A stretch of DNA of 64,000 nt from assembly GCA_965262665.1 (NCBI GenBank), contig CBDHFR010000004.1:2108001-2172000 (forward strand), read 5' to 3'. The notes under the pieces were generated by a model. The model worked only from the letters and a program-made list of their open reading frames with translations, had not been told where the DNA came from and ran no database searches. Below are positions 18,604 through 28,084 of this stretch, piece after piece. The stretch comes from CBDBND01 sp965262665. GTDB taxonomy: Bacteria > Pseudomonadota > Alphaproteobacteria > Rhodospirillales > Rhodospirillaceae. Position 1 is the first letter of the stretch; each line of letters starts with the position of its first letter. The position numbers and the translations under genes were made by a program.

Positions 18604-19457
18604 GGTTTTATTTCATCGCAAAGGAGAAGGCCAATTTTTCAATCTGCAGGATGTGCAAAGTCCTGAGGGTCAGTGAAAGCGGCTACTACGCTTGGGTGTC
18701 TCGCCCTGCCAGTCAGCGCCAACGCGACGACAGGGTCTATTTGGCCCATATTCGTGCCGAACATGCCCGTAATTATCGGGCCTATGGTCGCCAGCGAATG
18801 ACTGATGAACTCAGGGATCAAGGCATCGTCATTGGTGAACGCCGGGTCGGGCGGTTGATGCGGGAGAACGATATTCGCATCGTCAGAACTCATAAATTCA
18901 AACGCACGACAAACAGTAATCACAACCACAACATAGCTCCCAACCTTCTGGATGGAGATTTTCAGGCCACGGGACCAAACCAGAAATGGGCCGGTGATAT
19001 CAGCTATCTCTGGACGGCAGCGGGCTGGCTGTATCTTGCGGTGATCATCGATTTGTATTCACGCCGTGTCATTGGCTGGGCCGTCAGCGACAGGCTCAAA
19101 CGGGATTTGCCGATCAAGGCTCTGAAAAGGGCCATTGCATTGCGACAACCGCCACCAGGGGTCATTCATCATTCTGATCGTGGCTCGCAGTATTGCTCCA
19201 ACGATTACCGGAAACTTCTCAAAGACCACGGCTTTCTCTCTTCGATGTCTGGCAAAGGGAATTGCTATGGCAATGCGACTGTAGAAACGTTCTTCAAATC
19301 ATTGAAAGCAGAATTAATATGGAGGGAACACTATGAAACCAGGGAACAGGCACAAAACGCCCTGTTCCATTATATCAATGGATTTTATAATCCGCGTCGT
19401 CGCCATTCATATCTGGGCAGCATCAGTCCGGTGAAGTGCGAAAGTATGGCGGCTTAG
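18600..19457 (+). CDS. IS3 OrfB, rve-domain transposase
   Basis: 285 residues. An HTH_21 segment (YLAHIRAEHARNYRAYGRQR) precedes the integrase core, with D in WAGDISYLWT, D in VIHHSDRGSQY and E in GNATVETFFKSLK. It ends with the usual HYINGFYNPRRRHSYLG block. Compared with the copy at 35140 it has Tyr for His near position 4, Val for Gly in YYAWV and Ile for Ser in DQGIVIGERR. Intact and probably functional. Confidence 0.94.
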   Translation: MRFYFIAKEKANFSICRMCKVLRVSESGYYAWVSRPASQRQRDDRVYLAHIRAEHARNYRAYGRQRMTDELRDQGIVIGERRVGRLMRENDIRIVRTHKFKRTTNSNHNHNIAPNLLDGDFQATGPNQKWAGDISYLWTAAGWLYLAVIIDLYSRRVIGWAVSDRLKRDLPIKALKRAIALRQPPPGVIHHSDRGSQYCSNDYRKLLKDHGFLSSMSGKGNCYGNATVETFFKSLKAELIWREHYETREQAQNALFHYINGFYNPRRRHSYLGSISPVKCESMAA

Positions 19458-19495
19458 GTGAGAAGGTAACTCTCCACTTTTGCGGTGCAGGTCCA

Positions 19496-19657
19496 CCTCG
19501 CGCCGGGTACGAAACCGGGTATGGTGCACGAGTTCGGTCTTGAGAGACCCAAAGAAGCTCTCCATGGGGCATTGTCGAGGCAATTCCCCTTGCGGCTCAT
19601 GGAGGCCTTGATGCCGTGGAGGCGGAGCAGTTTGCGGTCGTCACCGCAGGCATATTG
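19496..19657 (-). pseudogene. Second IS3-family OrfB, middle part
   Basis: Reads YACGDDRKLLRLHGIKASMS and RKGNCLDNAPWRASLGLSR, a degraded form of the OrfB block containing the catalytic Glu (normally NAPMESFFGSLK). It continues into 18263-18139 after removal of the inserted IS3. Its upstream end was cut by the IS30 copy at 19658. A small frame change after NAP destroys the Glu region. Confidence 0.82.
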
Positions 19658-20638
19658 GGCGGGTTCAATCGGTCGTCGCAACACTCTGGCATAGGAGGTT
19701 GCTATGACGGGTACGCAGACGGCGGTCGGATCGGTCTGGACGGAGCAAGTTGCATTCGCCAGGTCGACCGGACTCGGCACGGCGTGAGGAGCTTGTTCGG
19801 TTCTGGGCAGCGATTGCGACGGGGCGTTCGAGCGAGGACGCGGCCCGAGATGCCGGTGTATCCCCTCCGGTAGGCTCGAGGTGGTTCCGGAGGTCGGGCG
19901 GCATGCCACCAGCACATTTATCGCAATCGGCCAAGCCGCTGTCAGGACGTTACCTGTCTTTCGAGGAACGTGAGGAGATTGCTCTTCTGCGCGCTCAGGG
20001 AAGAGGCATACGTCATATTGCTTGCCGGCTGGAGCGAGCACCGTCGACGATCTCCCGCGAGGTGCGGCGCAACGCGGCGACCCGAAGCGGTGGCCTGGAC
20101 TACCGAGCAACGACGGCGCAGTGGCATGCTGATCGATCCGCCAAAAGGCCGCAGCCAGCCAAGCTGGCAACGAATGAGGCGCTGCGGCGCGATGTGCAGG
20201 ATCGGCTTGCGGGTCGGATCTCGGCACCGGATGGAACGGTGATCGAGGGGCCACGCGTCGTCTGGAACGGTCGTCGGCATGGGCCGCGGCAGCGCAGGCG
20301 ATGGGCCAGGGCCTGGAGTCCTGAGCAGATCGCGCACCGTCTTCGGATCGACTATCCTGGGGACGGGCCCGAGGATCAAGCGATGCGGATCAGTCATGAG
20401 GCGATCTATCAGGCGCTCTACGTACAGGGCCGCGGCGCACTCCGTCGTGAGCTGACCGCCTGCCTTCGCACGGGAAGGGCACTGCGCGTGCCTCGGGCAC
20501 GTAGCCGCCGGCGGGGAAAATCCTTCGTCACGCCTGAGATCATGATCAGTGAACGATCGGCGGAAGCAGCTGATCGGGCCGTACCCGGACACTGGGAAGG
20601 TGACCTGATCATCGGCTTGGGCAGATCGGCGATCGGCA
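19658..20638 (+). mobile_element. IS30 copy 2, 3'-truncated
   Basis: The first 981 bp of the IS30 at 15851 are repeated here without visible differences, including the left terminal repeat and the transposase up to GLGRSAIG. The homology stops at 20638, where an IS630 fragment begins. The transposase keeps the first catalytic Asp but loses the second Asp and the Glu. Confidence 0.93.
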
Positions 20639-21358
20639 TCGCCACGGCCGCACCGGTACCGCGCGCCGGGCAGACGGCGCCGAACAGATAGGCGCTCTGG
20701 TAGCGCTGGTCCTTGGGCTGACGCGGACGGCTGCCGGTGCGCGCCCACTGCCGGACGATGCCGTTCTTCTGGCCAAGGCGCATCTCGTCTTGCCACCACA
20801 GCTCGACCGGCGTTGCGGGCGGCAGGTGGGCTACCGCCGCGGCGAGCGCCCGGGGGAAGTTTCTTTAAACGTCTCCAGCATTGCCGCATCTTGGCCTGGA
20901 TGGCGCACCCGGGCGCTCATGTGCGAGAAGCCGAGATCGTGCAGCAGGCGCGAGACCGAGCGCTCGTGATACTCCACCCCGAAGCGGTCCCGGATAACCT
21001 CCTTGAGGTCGAGCCGGCGCCAGCGCACGACGCCGTCGCTGTCCGGCCCCGCCTCGACGATCTCCGCCAACGCCACCCTCTCCACCGCCGTCAGCTGCGG
21101 AACCGCGCCGGGAGATTTGTGGTCGTGCAGGCCCTCGGGGCCTGCCTGATTGAACCGGGACACCCAGTCGCGCAGGCTCTGGCGGTCCATGCCGCCAACC
21201 GCCGCCGCATCCCTACGGTTCATGTCATCATAAACCGCCGCAATCGCCAGAAGGCGGCGCACCTGATTGGGATCTGTCGCTTTGCGCGCCAAGGCCCGCG
21301 CTTGGACCGCGTCATAGTCCGTTCGCAACGGGATCTTCGCCGACATCAAATCCTCCAT
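20639..21358 (-). pseudogene. IS630-family transposase, N-terminal part, frameshifted
   Basis: Starts MSAKIPLRTDYDAVQARAL and carries the winged-HTH pair RRDAAAVGGMDRQSLRDWVS and GVEYHERSVSRLLHDLGFSH. After METFKE the frame breaks. Another frame then gives NFPRALAAAVAHL, WWQDEMRLGQKNGIVRQWAR and YLFGAVCPARGTGAA up to the IS30 junction. The break sits at TTTAAAGAAAC and could be a decayed programmed-frameshift site. The catalytic C-terminus is absent. Confidence 0.88.
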
Positions 21359-21379
21359 TTAAAGCCGGCTTTCTATGAA

Positions 21380-21625
21380 TCACATCATTGCGCCGTGGAG
21401 AATCCCTAAAAGAGAATCAATCTCAACGACCGCTGGTATAATGACACCAAGCATATTAAGAGCGTCCGGTTGATTAGGAGCGAGGACTAGGGGCGTCCCG
21501 CAAAGCTTTTCGGCTTCAACTAGGTCTCCTGCTTGATGAAGTGCTACAGCTGCATTGAGAACTTCAAAAAGCTTTATTGAAACAGTTCCATAGGCGTTTG
21601 CTCGTACTGCAATATCTTATTCCAT
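21380..21625 (-). pseudogene. TPR-repeat protein remnant
   Basis: The minus strand reads LFEVLNAAVALHQAGDLVEA, EKLCGTPLVLAPNQPDALNM and LGVI, which is one clear tetratricopeptide unit (ALHQAGDLxEAExLC...L.PNQPDALNMLG). No start codon is present, and the frame ends at a TGA near 21380, close to an IS630 border. It was once the N-terminal part of a longer TPR protein. Confidence 0.55.
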
Positions 21626-21902
21626 TCAAATCATCAAAGAAATCATCATCCTGCTACAGATAGATTTCGACATTGATTTAGAAAAGGTCGTTGTTTCGGG
21701 ACTTTCTAATGATGGCACATGGCTGACTGGGGTAAGTACTGCGACATGGCCCGCAAGGGCGCCAAGGTCATCGCTATCGACGGATAAAACTGAGCACTGA
21801 GCCTTGGTGGTGTCAATACCAAGCAAGAATGTCCGTTGTTAGCCAAAAACAGACATTAACCCCATCTTCAGTAACGAAGTCGGTCTCGCGCATTCTTAAA
21901 CT

Positions 21903-22370
21903 TCAATCGGCATTTTTGAACTTCGCGATCAACGGCACCGTGTCGGTAGTGGAGTTGTCTATGTCACGCAGGACACGCCATGCACCGTCTGAGTCTTTCC
22001 GTAACAAAATCAAATAACGCCTGCTAATGACCTCCGACGCACCGCCGTTTTTCGGGGTCACTTTGGCGGCGAAGAGGCCAATCAGATACGCCCAGGTGCC
22101 GTTGACTTCGATCTCAGCAAGGTCATTGACGATTTCTAGCTCGACCGCGCCAAAATTCTCATTGAAAAAGGTGCGAATTTCGTCAGGACTGCGAAAATAA
22201 CTCGAACCTTCAGGCATCATCCGAGTGTCGTCGTCGTAATAAGACATCAACGTTTCAATATCGCTGGAACCGAAAGCACCCATCCACGTTTCGACAAGGT
22301 TGCCAAGCGCAACATAGTCTTCTTCCGTGCCGCCGCGCAGTTCAACAGTTGATACAATATTCACCATCAT
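21903..22370 (-). CDS. SnoaL-like / DUF4440 family protein
   Basis: 155 residues predicted to form an NTF2-like cone. MSYYDDDTRMMPEGSSYFRS near residues 43-62 and the later strands DLAEIEVNGTWAYLIGLFAA and DSDGAWRVLRDIDNS fit the SgcJ/EcaC-type SnoaL families. These proteins act as isomerases, hydrolases or binding proteins for small molecules. It is complete and stands alone between remnants. The space on its left (21626-21902) shows nothing I can identify. Confidence 0.75.
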   Translation of the reverse strand: MMVNIVSTVELRGGTEEDYVALGNLVETWMGAFGSSDIETLMSYYDDDTRMMPEGSSYFRSPDEIRTFFNENFGAVELEIVNDLAEIEVNGTWAYLIGLFAAKVTPKNGGASEVISRRYLILLRKDSDGAWRVLRDIDNSTTDTVPLIAKFKNAD

Positions 22371-22867
22371 CTAATCCCTCTCTATCCCTTAGTTTTCAGT
22401 GTCAGACTAGCACGCCAACACAGACGTTCTTCTGGGCAACCATAATGGTTTGAAATTAGCCATAAGCGGACATGGCGTATCACTTTGTTGCAGGTAACCG
22501 ACGAAATCGGATCGAAAAACCCAGGTATGACCCCGGCTCGTCATAGATGCATGCCCTAATACGGTCTGTTGTCCATTACTGAGGCGAAATTGCCCTCTTT
22601 TAGCATTGTTGTTGTCTTGTCAAAGGCGCATCATGGGACCAGCTACGTTGGAAATGGTATCACCTCTTAAGAGTACGGAGGAGACCCAGCCGACGCCTGA
22701 CGGCACACCAGATCAACTAGATAGCACGGCGAAATTCTCATAGGCGGGAATTGATACTGTGATGTGTCGTAAAAACGCTGCTCCGTATCGGCTTGAGGTG
22801 ATCCACACACTGTCCTTTCCGCATGGAAGGACCAGTAATGGCCCGATAAGGGCAAGGAGACAGAATC

Positions 22868-24070
22868 ATGAGGCAATTGTTCAATCGACGTTCAGCCCTC
22901 TGGGCCGCTGGCGGGGCCAGCGCTTCCCTGGTCGGATCAACTTCGGCCTTGGCCAAGTTGGCTGAAATAGATTTCGAGCCGCGGGGCACTGACGGCATCC
23001 TCGAACGTCTTGCTACCCTCAATCTCGAAAGCTATGACGAGTTCAGCACCAGTCAGCGGGTATGGATCACGTCCCAACTGAGCCGTGCGGCCAACCGTCG
23101 GGCCATCCAGATTCTGCGGAAGAATGGTATCAACCCCAAGGACGAAATATCGCTGGAAACGGCCGTGGAGTTGTTGGCAGACGATCCCGTCATCGCATTT
23201 CGGAACCACAGTTGGCAGCGTCTCCAGCGGCACATGTGGAACGAACTGCTCCGGGAGTTCCACGGCAACTACGACGAATACATGTCCGAAATGGAAGCTG
23301 CAGATAAGGCCGGTCCCGGAGTCCTTGAACTTAATCCGGGCATAGAACCTGAATACACCAAGCATGAAATCCACATGCAACCGGGCGGCTATACGGGTGA
23401 TGAGTTCGCTGGCCACCTGTTTCATTACGGCACCAATAACTTCTACAACGGCCGTAACTATCAGGATGAAGTGCAAACCTCCCTGGCCGAGGGCCTTCCA
23501 GTACCGGCTGATGGCAAGGTTAGGCGCATCCTAGATGCGGGGTGCAGTTGCGGCCAGCAGACGGTGGCCTTGAAGCAGCGGTTCCCCGATGCTGAGGTTT
23601 GGGGCGTTGATATCGGCGCCCCGATGGTTCGCTATGCTCATATGCGGGCAGTGGACATGGGTGTCGATGTCAACTTCAGACACGCGCTGGCTGAGGAGAC
23701 CGGCTTCCCGGATGGCTACTTTGACATTGTAACCTCCTTCATCTTGCACCACGAGGTGACTGAGGATGCAACATACAAGATCGTCAGAGAGTCTGAACGC
23801 ATCCTGCGGCCGGGCGGGATTTACTACCCGGTAGATATATACACCAGCCCTGGTACCAGGGCGGCGTTCGGTACAGCGATGGGCAGGATCAGCGCTTGGA
23901 TGACCTACCGCTGGAACCATGAGCGGTGGTGGTACGATTGGCAGCGCACCGACTTCTTCGGCGAAATGCGCCGGGTCGGTCTTGCGCTCAACCTGGACGG
24001 GCCCGAAGCCGAGCTCTACCCAGACGGCGGCTTCGGCGGCAAAAATGTTGTTGGCACCAAGCCCGCATAG
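22868..24070 (+). CDS. Class I SAM-dependent methyltransferase with Tat-like signal
   Basis: 400 residues. The N-terminus MRQLFNRRSALWAAGGASAS then LVGSTSALA resembles a twin-arginine signal with a hydrophobic stretch and an Ala-x-Ala site near residue 29. The catalytic domain has ILDAGCSCGQ at 221-230, WGVDIGAPMVRYAHMRA from 245, DIVTSFILHHE at 286 and ILRPGG at 312. The middle region (HSWQRLQRHMWNELLREFHG, EIHMQPGGYTGDEFAGH) is specific to this family. The paralogue at 43885 is very similar throughout. A ribosome site (AAGGAGACAG) precedes the ATG. The 22371-22867 spacer shows no gene. SAM enzymes are normally cytoplasmic, so export needs testing. Confidence 0.87.
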   Translation: MRQLFNRRSALWAAGGASASLVGSTSALAKLAEIDFEPRGTDGILERLATLNLESYDEFSTSQRVWITSQLSRAANRRAIQILRKNGINPKDEISLETAVELLADDPVIAFRNHSWQRLQRHMWNELLREFHGNYDEYMSEMEAADKAGPGVLELNPGIEPEYTKHEIHMQPGGYTGDEFAGHLFHYGTNNFYNGRNYQDEVQTSLAEGLPVPADGKVRRILDAGCSCGQQTVALKQRFPDAEVWGVDIGAPMVRYAHMRAVDMGVDVNFRHALAEETGFPDGYFDIVTSFILHHEVTEDATYKIVRESERILRPGGIYYPVDIYTSPGTRAAFGTAMGRISAWMTYRWNHERWWYDWQRTDFFGEMRRVGLALNLDGPEAELYPDGGFGGKNVVGTKPA

Positions 24071-24214
24071 ACAGTTCCACTGGTTCTCTCAAGGCAAGGA
24101 GTGGTTCCGCCGGGAGGTGGGACCGCTTTTTGTTCCGGACCTGGAGATGTCCGCTCTAGGATTAAACGCAGAAGTGCTCACGTTTAGTTCAAGTAGTCGG
24201 CTACTAGCCATAAG

Positions 24215-24285
24215 CGGGGTAGAGCATCTGGCTGATAACCTGAAGGTCTGAGGTTCAAATCCTCCCCCCGAAACCAAAGCTAAGG
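24215..24285 (+). tRNA. tRNA-like remnant with a GAU anticodon loop
   Basis: The 3' part reads GGTAGAGCAT, then a loop CTGATAA, a T-arm with GGTTCAAATCC and an encoded CCA after CCCCGAA. An Ile-type GAU anticodon would fit. However, the anticodon stem has a mismatch, the D arm is broken (TAGCCA instead of TAGCTC) and no 5' strand pairs with the acceptor 3' strand. I treat it as a decayed tRNA or a fragment carried with an element border. Confidence 0.35.
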
Positions 24286-24382
24286 CCTTGAAATTAAAGA
24301 TGATTTCAAGGGTCTTTAAGTCCCGAAAACGGGACCCGTTTAACGGTCTGGCAAACGATTGGCAATCAAAAAGAATCAATAT

Positions 24383-24563
24383 CTTGACTGTCAAAGGTGG
24401 CGAACCGCTGCAGCGCCGCCGTAGCGTCGACCCGGCTCTGGACCATCCAGATGTCGTGGATGTCGGTCTTGGTGGACTTCCTGAGTGACTTGGGAAGCTT
24501 GTTCAGCACGTTAGCGGTCTTATGCGTCCAACAGCGCTGGTGGCGGGTTAGCGGGAACAACTC
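24383..24563 (-). pseudogene. IS256-family transposase fragment
   Basis: Reads FPLTRHQRCWTHKTANVLNK, LPKSLRKSTKTDIHDIWM and then a degenerate tail, matching the block after the second catalytic Asp in IS256 (mutator) transposases (RxQRCWxHKxxNVLxxLPK). Only about 60 codons remain. It is bounded by an IS6-like inverted repeat at 24570. Confidence 0.8.
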
Positions 24564-24569
24564 GTCAAG

Positions 24570-24655
24570 GGCATTGTCAGATTAAATCTGCTTGGTCGTC
24601 TCTCCATGTCCCCCTTTTGGGGGTTTTATGGCGCAAAAACTTGTTTTGTCTATCC
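24570..24655. repeat. IS6-like MITE end, copy shared with 30940
   Basis: Begins GGCATTGTCAGATTAAATC. About 85 bp match 30940-31025 with scattered differences. Only the left end is present. The homology runs into the start of the nuclease-like gene, so that gene's upstream signals may come from the element. Confidence 0.75.
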
Positions 24656-25807
24656 GAGAAGTTGAAGCGAATACCGCTCAATACTGAAGGGTCGTCGCCC
24701 GGATACGATGAGGCTTGGCTTCAAGACCTCATGTTCAAGCATCCCGAAGCACTTCCAATTGATGAGATCGACCGTTCCTTTACCGGCGCTGTTCCAATAT
24801 GCACCGAGTTAAACACGCCAGCCGGCTACATTGATGCGCTATTCGCAACGCCTGAGGGCAAACTTGTCGTTCTTGAAGTGAAGCTATGGCGGAACCCGGA
24901 GGCGAGGCGGAAGGTTGTAGGTCAAATCCTCGACTATGCGAAGGAGTTGAACCGCTGGACTTACGAAGACTTACAGCGGGAGGTATCCCGTCGTACCGGG
25001 CGTCATGGGAATGCGCTTTTCGATATTGTTGCCGAGATCACCGATGGTATGGACGAGGCCGTCTTCGTCGATGAAGTGTCCCGGAGTCTTCGGCAAGGCC
25101 GGTTCCTGCTGCTGATATGTGGTGACGGCATCCGTGAGGGTGTGGCCATGATCGCGGACTTTCTGGAACGGCATGGCACACTTCACTTTACCTTCGGCCT
25201 TGTCGAAATCGCGGTGTATGCGATGCCCGAAGGACGGCGTCTTGTCCAGCCGCGTGTCCTTGCCCAATCAGTCATAACCAAACGAACGGTTATCAGCCTC
25301 GAATCCGAGGGTCTGGTGGCGACAGATGAAAACGACGAAGAGGAGCATGAACGTGAATTGAGCGACCTTAAGCGGTTCTACAGCGATTTCTGGCGAGAGT
25401 TCCTCGATGATCTCAAGCTCGACGATCCGGCCCAACCATTCCCGAATCAGACGAAAATTGGAAACGTATTTCTTCGAATGCCGAAGGGCTCGAGTGCCTG
25501 GATTACACTCTTCTTCTTGCAGAGTGATAATCGTGTGGGTGTATTCCTCACCTTCACTCGAGGCAACCTTGGGGATCGCATTTTTGAGCGGCTATCGGAA
25601 AAGAAAGAACGGATCGAAGAGGAGCTTGGAATCCCGGTGACATGGACCTCGAAAGACGGGTAGCATCGCGTCAGTTCGAAAAAAAATTATCCTGATCTCA
25701 GGGATCCGGACCATAGAGCCGATGTCAAAGAATTCCTCGCGGATCGCTCTAATCGATTTGTGAACGTGTTCCGCCACCGGATCCAGCGTCTTGTCGAAGA
25801 GCTCTAG
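24617..25807 (+). pseudogene. PD-(D/E)XK nuclease-like protein with DUF4268-type C-terminus, interrupted by a stop
   Basis: The N-terminal part holds GYIDALFATPEGKLVVLEVK then LWRNPEARRKVVGQILDYAK, the D...E-x-K...Q pattern of PD-(D/E)XK nuclease folds. The C-terminal part (RFYSDFWREFLDDL, GVFLTFTRGN, RIFERLSEKKERIEEELG) resembles DUF4268. A TAG stops the frame at 25661. Beyond it, the same frame continues with NYPDLRDPDHRADVKEFLAD and FVNVFRHRIQRLVEEL to 25807, the expected family ending. Around the stop a neighbouring frame gives TGSIASVR, so paired indels flanking an A8 run are also possible. The first dozen codons look foreign: an ATG at 24629 in another frame begins MAQKLVLSIREVEANTAQY. 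Function is probably lost. Confidence 0.7.
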
Positions 25808-25840
25808 AGGGTTACCCGAAAACGATTGATTTCAGCTGGT

Positions 25841-26270
25841 TGTTGTTCACACGTTTGTGTGTATAGGGCGGTGCAAAATTAGACCACGGTAGCGCCGGTA
25901 TTGTGCCACTGCGGGCGGCGTAAAAGTCGTCCACTTTTTGCCTGAACTGTTGAGCAGGGAGGGCAGGAGGATTTACACCGTGGAAGTTTATTTGCAGGTT
26001 CGTCGTGCGCATTTTGATGAGGGTCGGAGCAAGCGCTCGATTGCACGGGATTTTGGTCTGGCTCGGGGAACGGTCGACAAGATGTGCGCCTTTCCTATGC
26101 CGCCGGGTTACCGACGGAGCCGGGACGTCCGGCGCCCGAAGCTTGAGGGGTTCACCGGCACGATTGATCAGTGGCTTCTCGAAGACCTTGAGCGTCCGAA
26201 GAAGCAGCGTCATACGGTGAAGCGGATCTTTGAGCGGCTTCGGGACGAGGAAGGGTTCACGGGCGGACAT
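25841..26270 (+). pseudogene. IS21-family IstA, N-terminal fragment with left end
   Basis: The left terminus TGTTGTTCACACGTTTGTGT is followed by a frame reading LLSREGRRIYTVEVYLQVRR, SKRSIARDFGLARGTVDKM and HTVKRIFERLRDEEGFTGG, the HTH region of IstA. It is cut at 26270 by an IS6-like end (CATTGTCAGAGTAATTGG). The rve core is missing. IstB-type sequence survives separately at 48237. Confidence 0.85.
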
Positions 26271-26340
26271 TGTCAGAGTAATTGGTTCGGGACAACTCTT
26301 TTAGGCCCTTGTTCGCTGGGTTTAGATGAGTTAGTCGCGA

Positions 26341-26475
26341 TGTGATCTGACACCGCTCCCTTCCCAGCGAGCTGGAATGGGAGCGGCGCATCTCTTGATG
26401 GAGATGGTGATTGTCCGTTTTGATGGTGGTGCACACCAACCACAAAACGAGGACAACGGACATATGCGGGATCGT
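26341..26475 (+). mobile_element. IS481-type left-end remnant
   Basis: Opens GATGTGATCTGACA, the mirror of the repeat that follows the IS481 transposase fragment at about 1047. It then has a GC-rich leader ending in AACGAGGACAACGGAC near a possible start. Little coding sequence remains before MITE-type sequence at 26480. From 26480 to 27190 I find MITE ends (26484-26520, 26695-26765), a hairpin GGTTGCGGGGGCCCGCAACC and no gene. Confidence 0.5.
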
Positions 26476-27190
26476 GGACCCTTGTCCCTTCTGTTTACCT
26501 AATCCGCCGATAGTGAAACGGGAATAGAAAAGAACTGACCAACGCATCCGCATCGGGGATATCGGTTTCGGTGGTTGCGGGGGCCCGCAACCAGCGTTAT
26601 CTACACCTGTTTGAAGTGTGGTTATAGGACGGCACAATCTGCATTAAGTAAACTTGGACAATGTTTGGCTAAGCCTTGTTGTTCTTTCGGTAAACCTCAC
26701 CCGCTTGGACCGGGAGTAAAGCCTCTTAATTTGAGTGGATAGAGTTTTCGGAAGGGACAACGCAATTGCCCACAAAATTAGCACCGACGTTTTGGAAAGG
26801 CAGTGTCAGACTCGACCCTTCTGGACAAGCTGGTGAATGTAGACTCTGCATTGGGAAGCATCTAAACCCCTGATGCCGTGCCTGGGCTTTGATCCTACAT
26901 CGGGGCAGGGAGTGTCATGATCAGAGCTGGTGAGCGATTGCGTGGCCTCTGCAGCGTGCCAGGCGCGTGCAAATCCCCGAAAAATTCGTCCACTCCCCTC
27001 TTTTGGGAGGGCGGCAAAACGCGTAAGACTTTCTATGGTCCCGCCGGTCAGGCCTGACGCAATGGCAACACGCGGCCCGAAGATGCTGGGATTGACGGAA
27101 AGGGGGTGCGGCGCGATGACGAGAGGTCCTTGCAATACCGAACGGCTTCCGGGCCCGGGGTTCTAGCTTCTCGCCTTCTGTTGGATCGCG

Positions 27191-27447
27191 GTGGTAGCGG
27201 GTTCCGGTGAGGCATCCGCTGAGGATGTGGTTTTTGAGCCGGTGGCCAACGCGCCCATCGTCGACAACTTCATTCAAGTCCATAACCCCTCCGGCGAGGC
27301 CGGGTCCTACACCATCCAGTTTGCGGACAATGAGTCCGATCTGGTGCTGGACCGGGTAGAGGGCGACCTCGAGGCAGGCGCCTCGGCCTTTGTCTATCTC
27401 GATGCCGTTGACGTGGACGATGCCCGCCTGTTGACGGTGACGGTATA
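27191..27447 (+). pseudogene. Duplicated N-terminal segment of the large secreted protein
   Basis: The frame reads SGEASAEDVVFEPVANAPIV, DNFIQVHNPSGEAGSYTIQF and onward to VDVDDARLLTVTV, nearly identical to the mature N-terminus of the gene at 1269-4700. The signal peptide is replaced upstream by unrelated DNA. The homology stops at 27447, where a 250-bp dispersed repeat begins. It marks an earlier full copy or a recombination event. Confidence 0.9.
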
Positions 27448-27705
27448 TCCAGCAGGAGCCAGGGGTGACCAGGCGACCTGTAAGCCCGGATGTAAAAGCC
27501 CCGGAGGGCCGGGAGGACATAGAGCCTCTCAGGTCTGGTCAGCACGGGGGGCAAGCGAACAGGAGGGCCGTAGTGAAAACGAACGGACGAGACGTCGAAA
27601 TAAACCCCCGCACGAAGCTGATTGAAGTGGAACTATTGGAGCTGCCAAGGGTTTGTCCCTTCTACCCGATGGCCAGTGCCGGTGCGGAAGAACTGAGCAT
27701 CCATG
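27448..27705. repeat. ~255-bp dispersed repeat, copy 1
   Basis: Matches 42135-42392 in inverse orientation, from ATATCC-GCAGGAGC through GGTGACCAGGCGACCTG to GTGCGGAAGAACTGAG. The copies differ by single-base indels in G and C runs, so reading frames are not conserved and a structural RNA or a decayed element fits better than a gene. The sequence has several self-complementary GC-rich blocks. Confidence 0.8.
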
Positions 27706-27984
27706 TTATTTGGCAAGGTGTTTGCGACGGTCTGGCGTGATTTTATCCATAGGATGCCCACAGGCGGTGTGCCGCTCCGTTTCCTCGATTGTTCTTCTGC
27801 CATTTGCCCCGCAACAAGGGCGGCTCCTGTTGCCAGGAGGGTGACGGTTGTTGGCGCTGGACAGCAGTAACGTTACCCTTGTCAAGGGCGTTGCGGAGGT
27901 CGTGTGTCGCGCCCGTACCCGACACAACTTACGCAGATACTTTGGTTGGCGGAGAAATTGGAGTTAGAGATCAAGTAATTGTGG

Positions 27985-28077
27985 CCATCACCAACGACAT
28001 CTAAACCGCCGCGACATTTCCAAACAAGCCCAAGCCGCTGCCCCGACCGAGTGACAGCAACTTGCAGCCTGATAGTC
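27985..28077 (+). pseudogene. IS6-family 3' remnant
   Basis: Corresponds to CATCACCAACGACATCTAAACC through CAACTTGCAGCCTGA of the IS6 transposase end, with several substitutions and an internal stop. The stretch 27706-27984 before it shows no recognisable gene. Confidence 0.65.
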
Positions 28078-28084
28078 GGCAACG

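Larger units (their letters stand above)
18264..19495. mobile_element. IS3-family insertion sequence, complete copy B
   Basis: 1232 bp. Termini TGGACTGGTACCGGTAAAAT and, on the complement, TGGACCTGCACCGCAAAAG form an imperfect inverted repeat. CCT is duplicated at both borders. It is inserted in the OrfB of another IS3. The copy at 34804-36035 has the same length and nearly the same sequence. Confidence 0.95.

Noticed and set aside
21626..21826. Minus-strand ORF of 66 codons (MLGIDTTKAQCSVLSV start)
   Set aside because: Some protein-like character, but too short and with no family match. It may be a remnant.
26806..27135. Minus-strand ORF of 109 codons between MITE remnants
   Set aside because: The composition looks like a shadow of unassigned repeat DNA, with no motifs and no clear start. 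I could not tell it from chance.
27448..27705. Group II intron 5' region as explanation for the 255-bp repeat
   Set aside because: There is no GUGYG start, no domain V-like hairpin and no reverse-transcriptase sequence nearby, so I left it unnamed.
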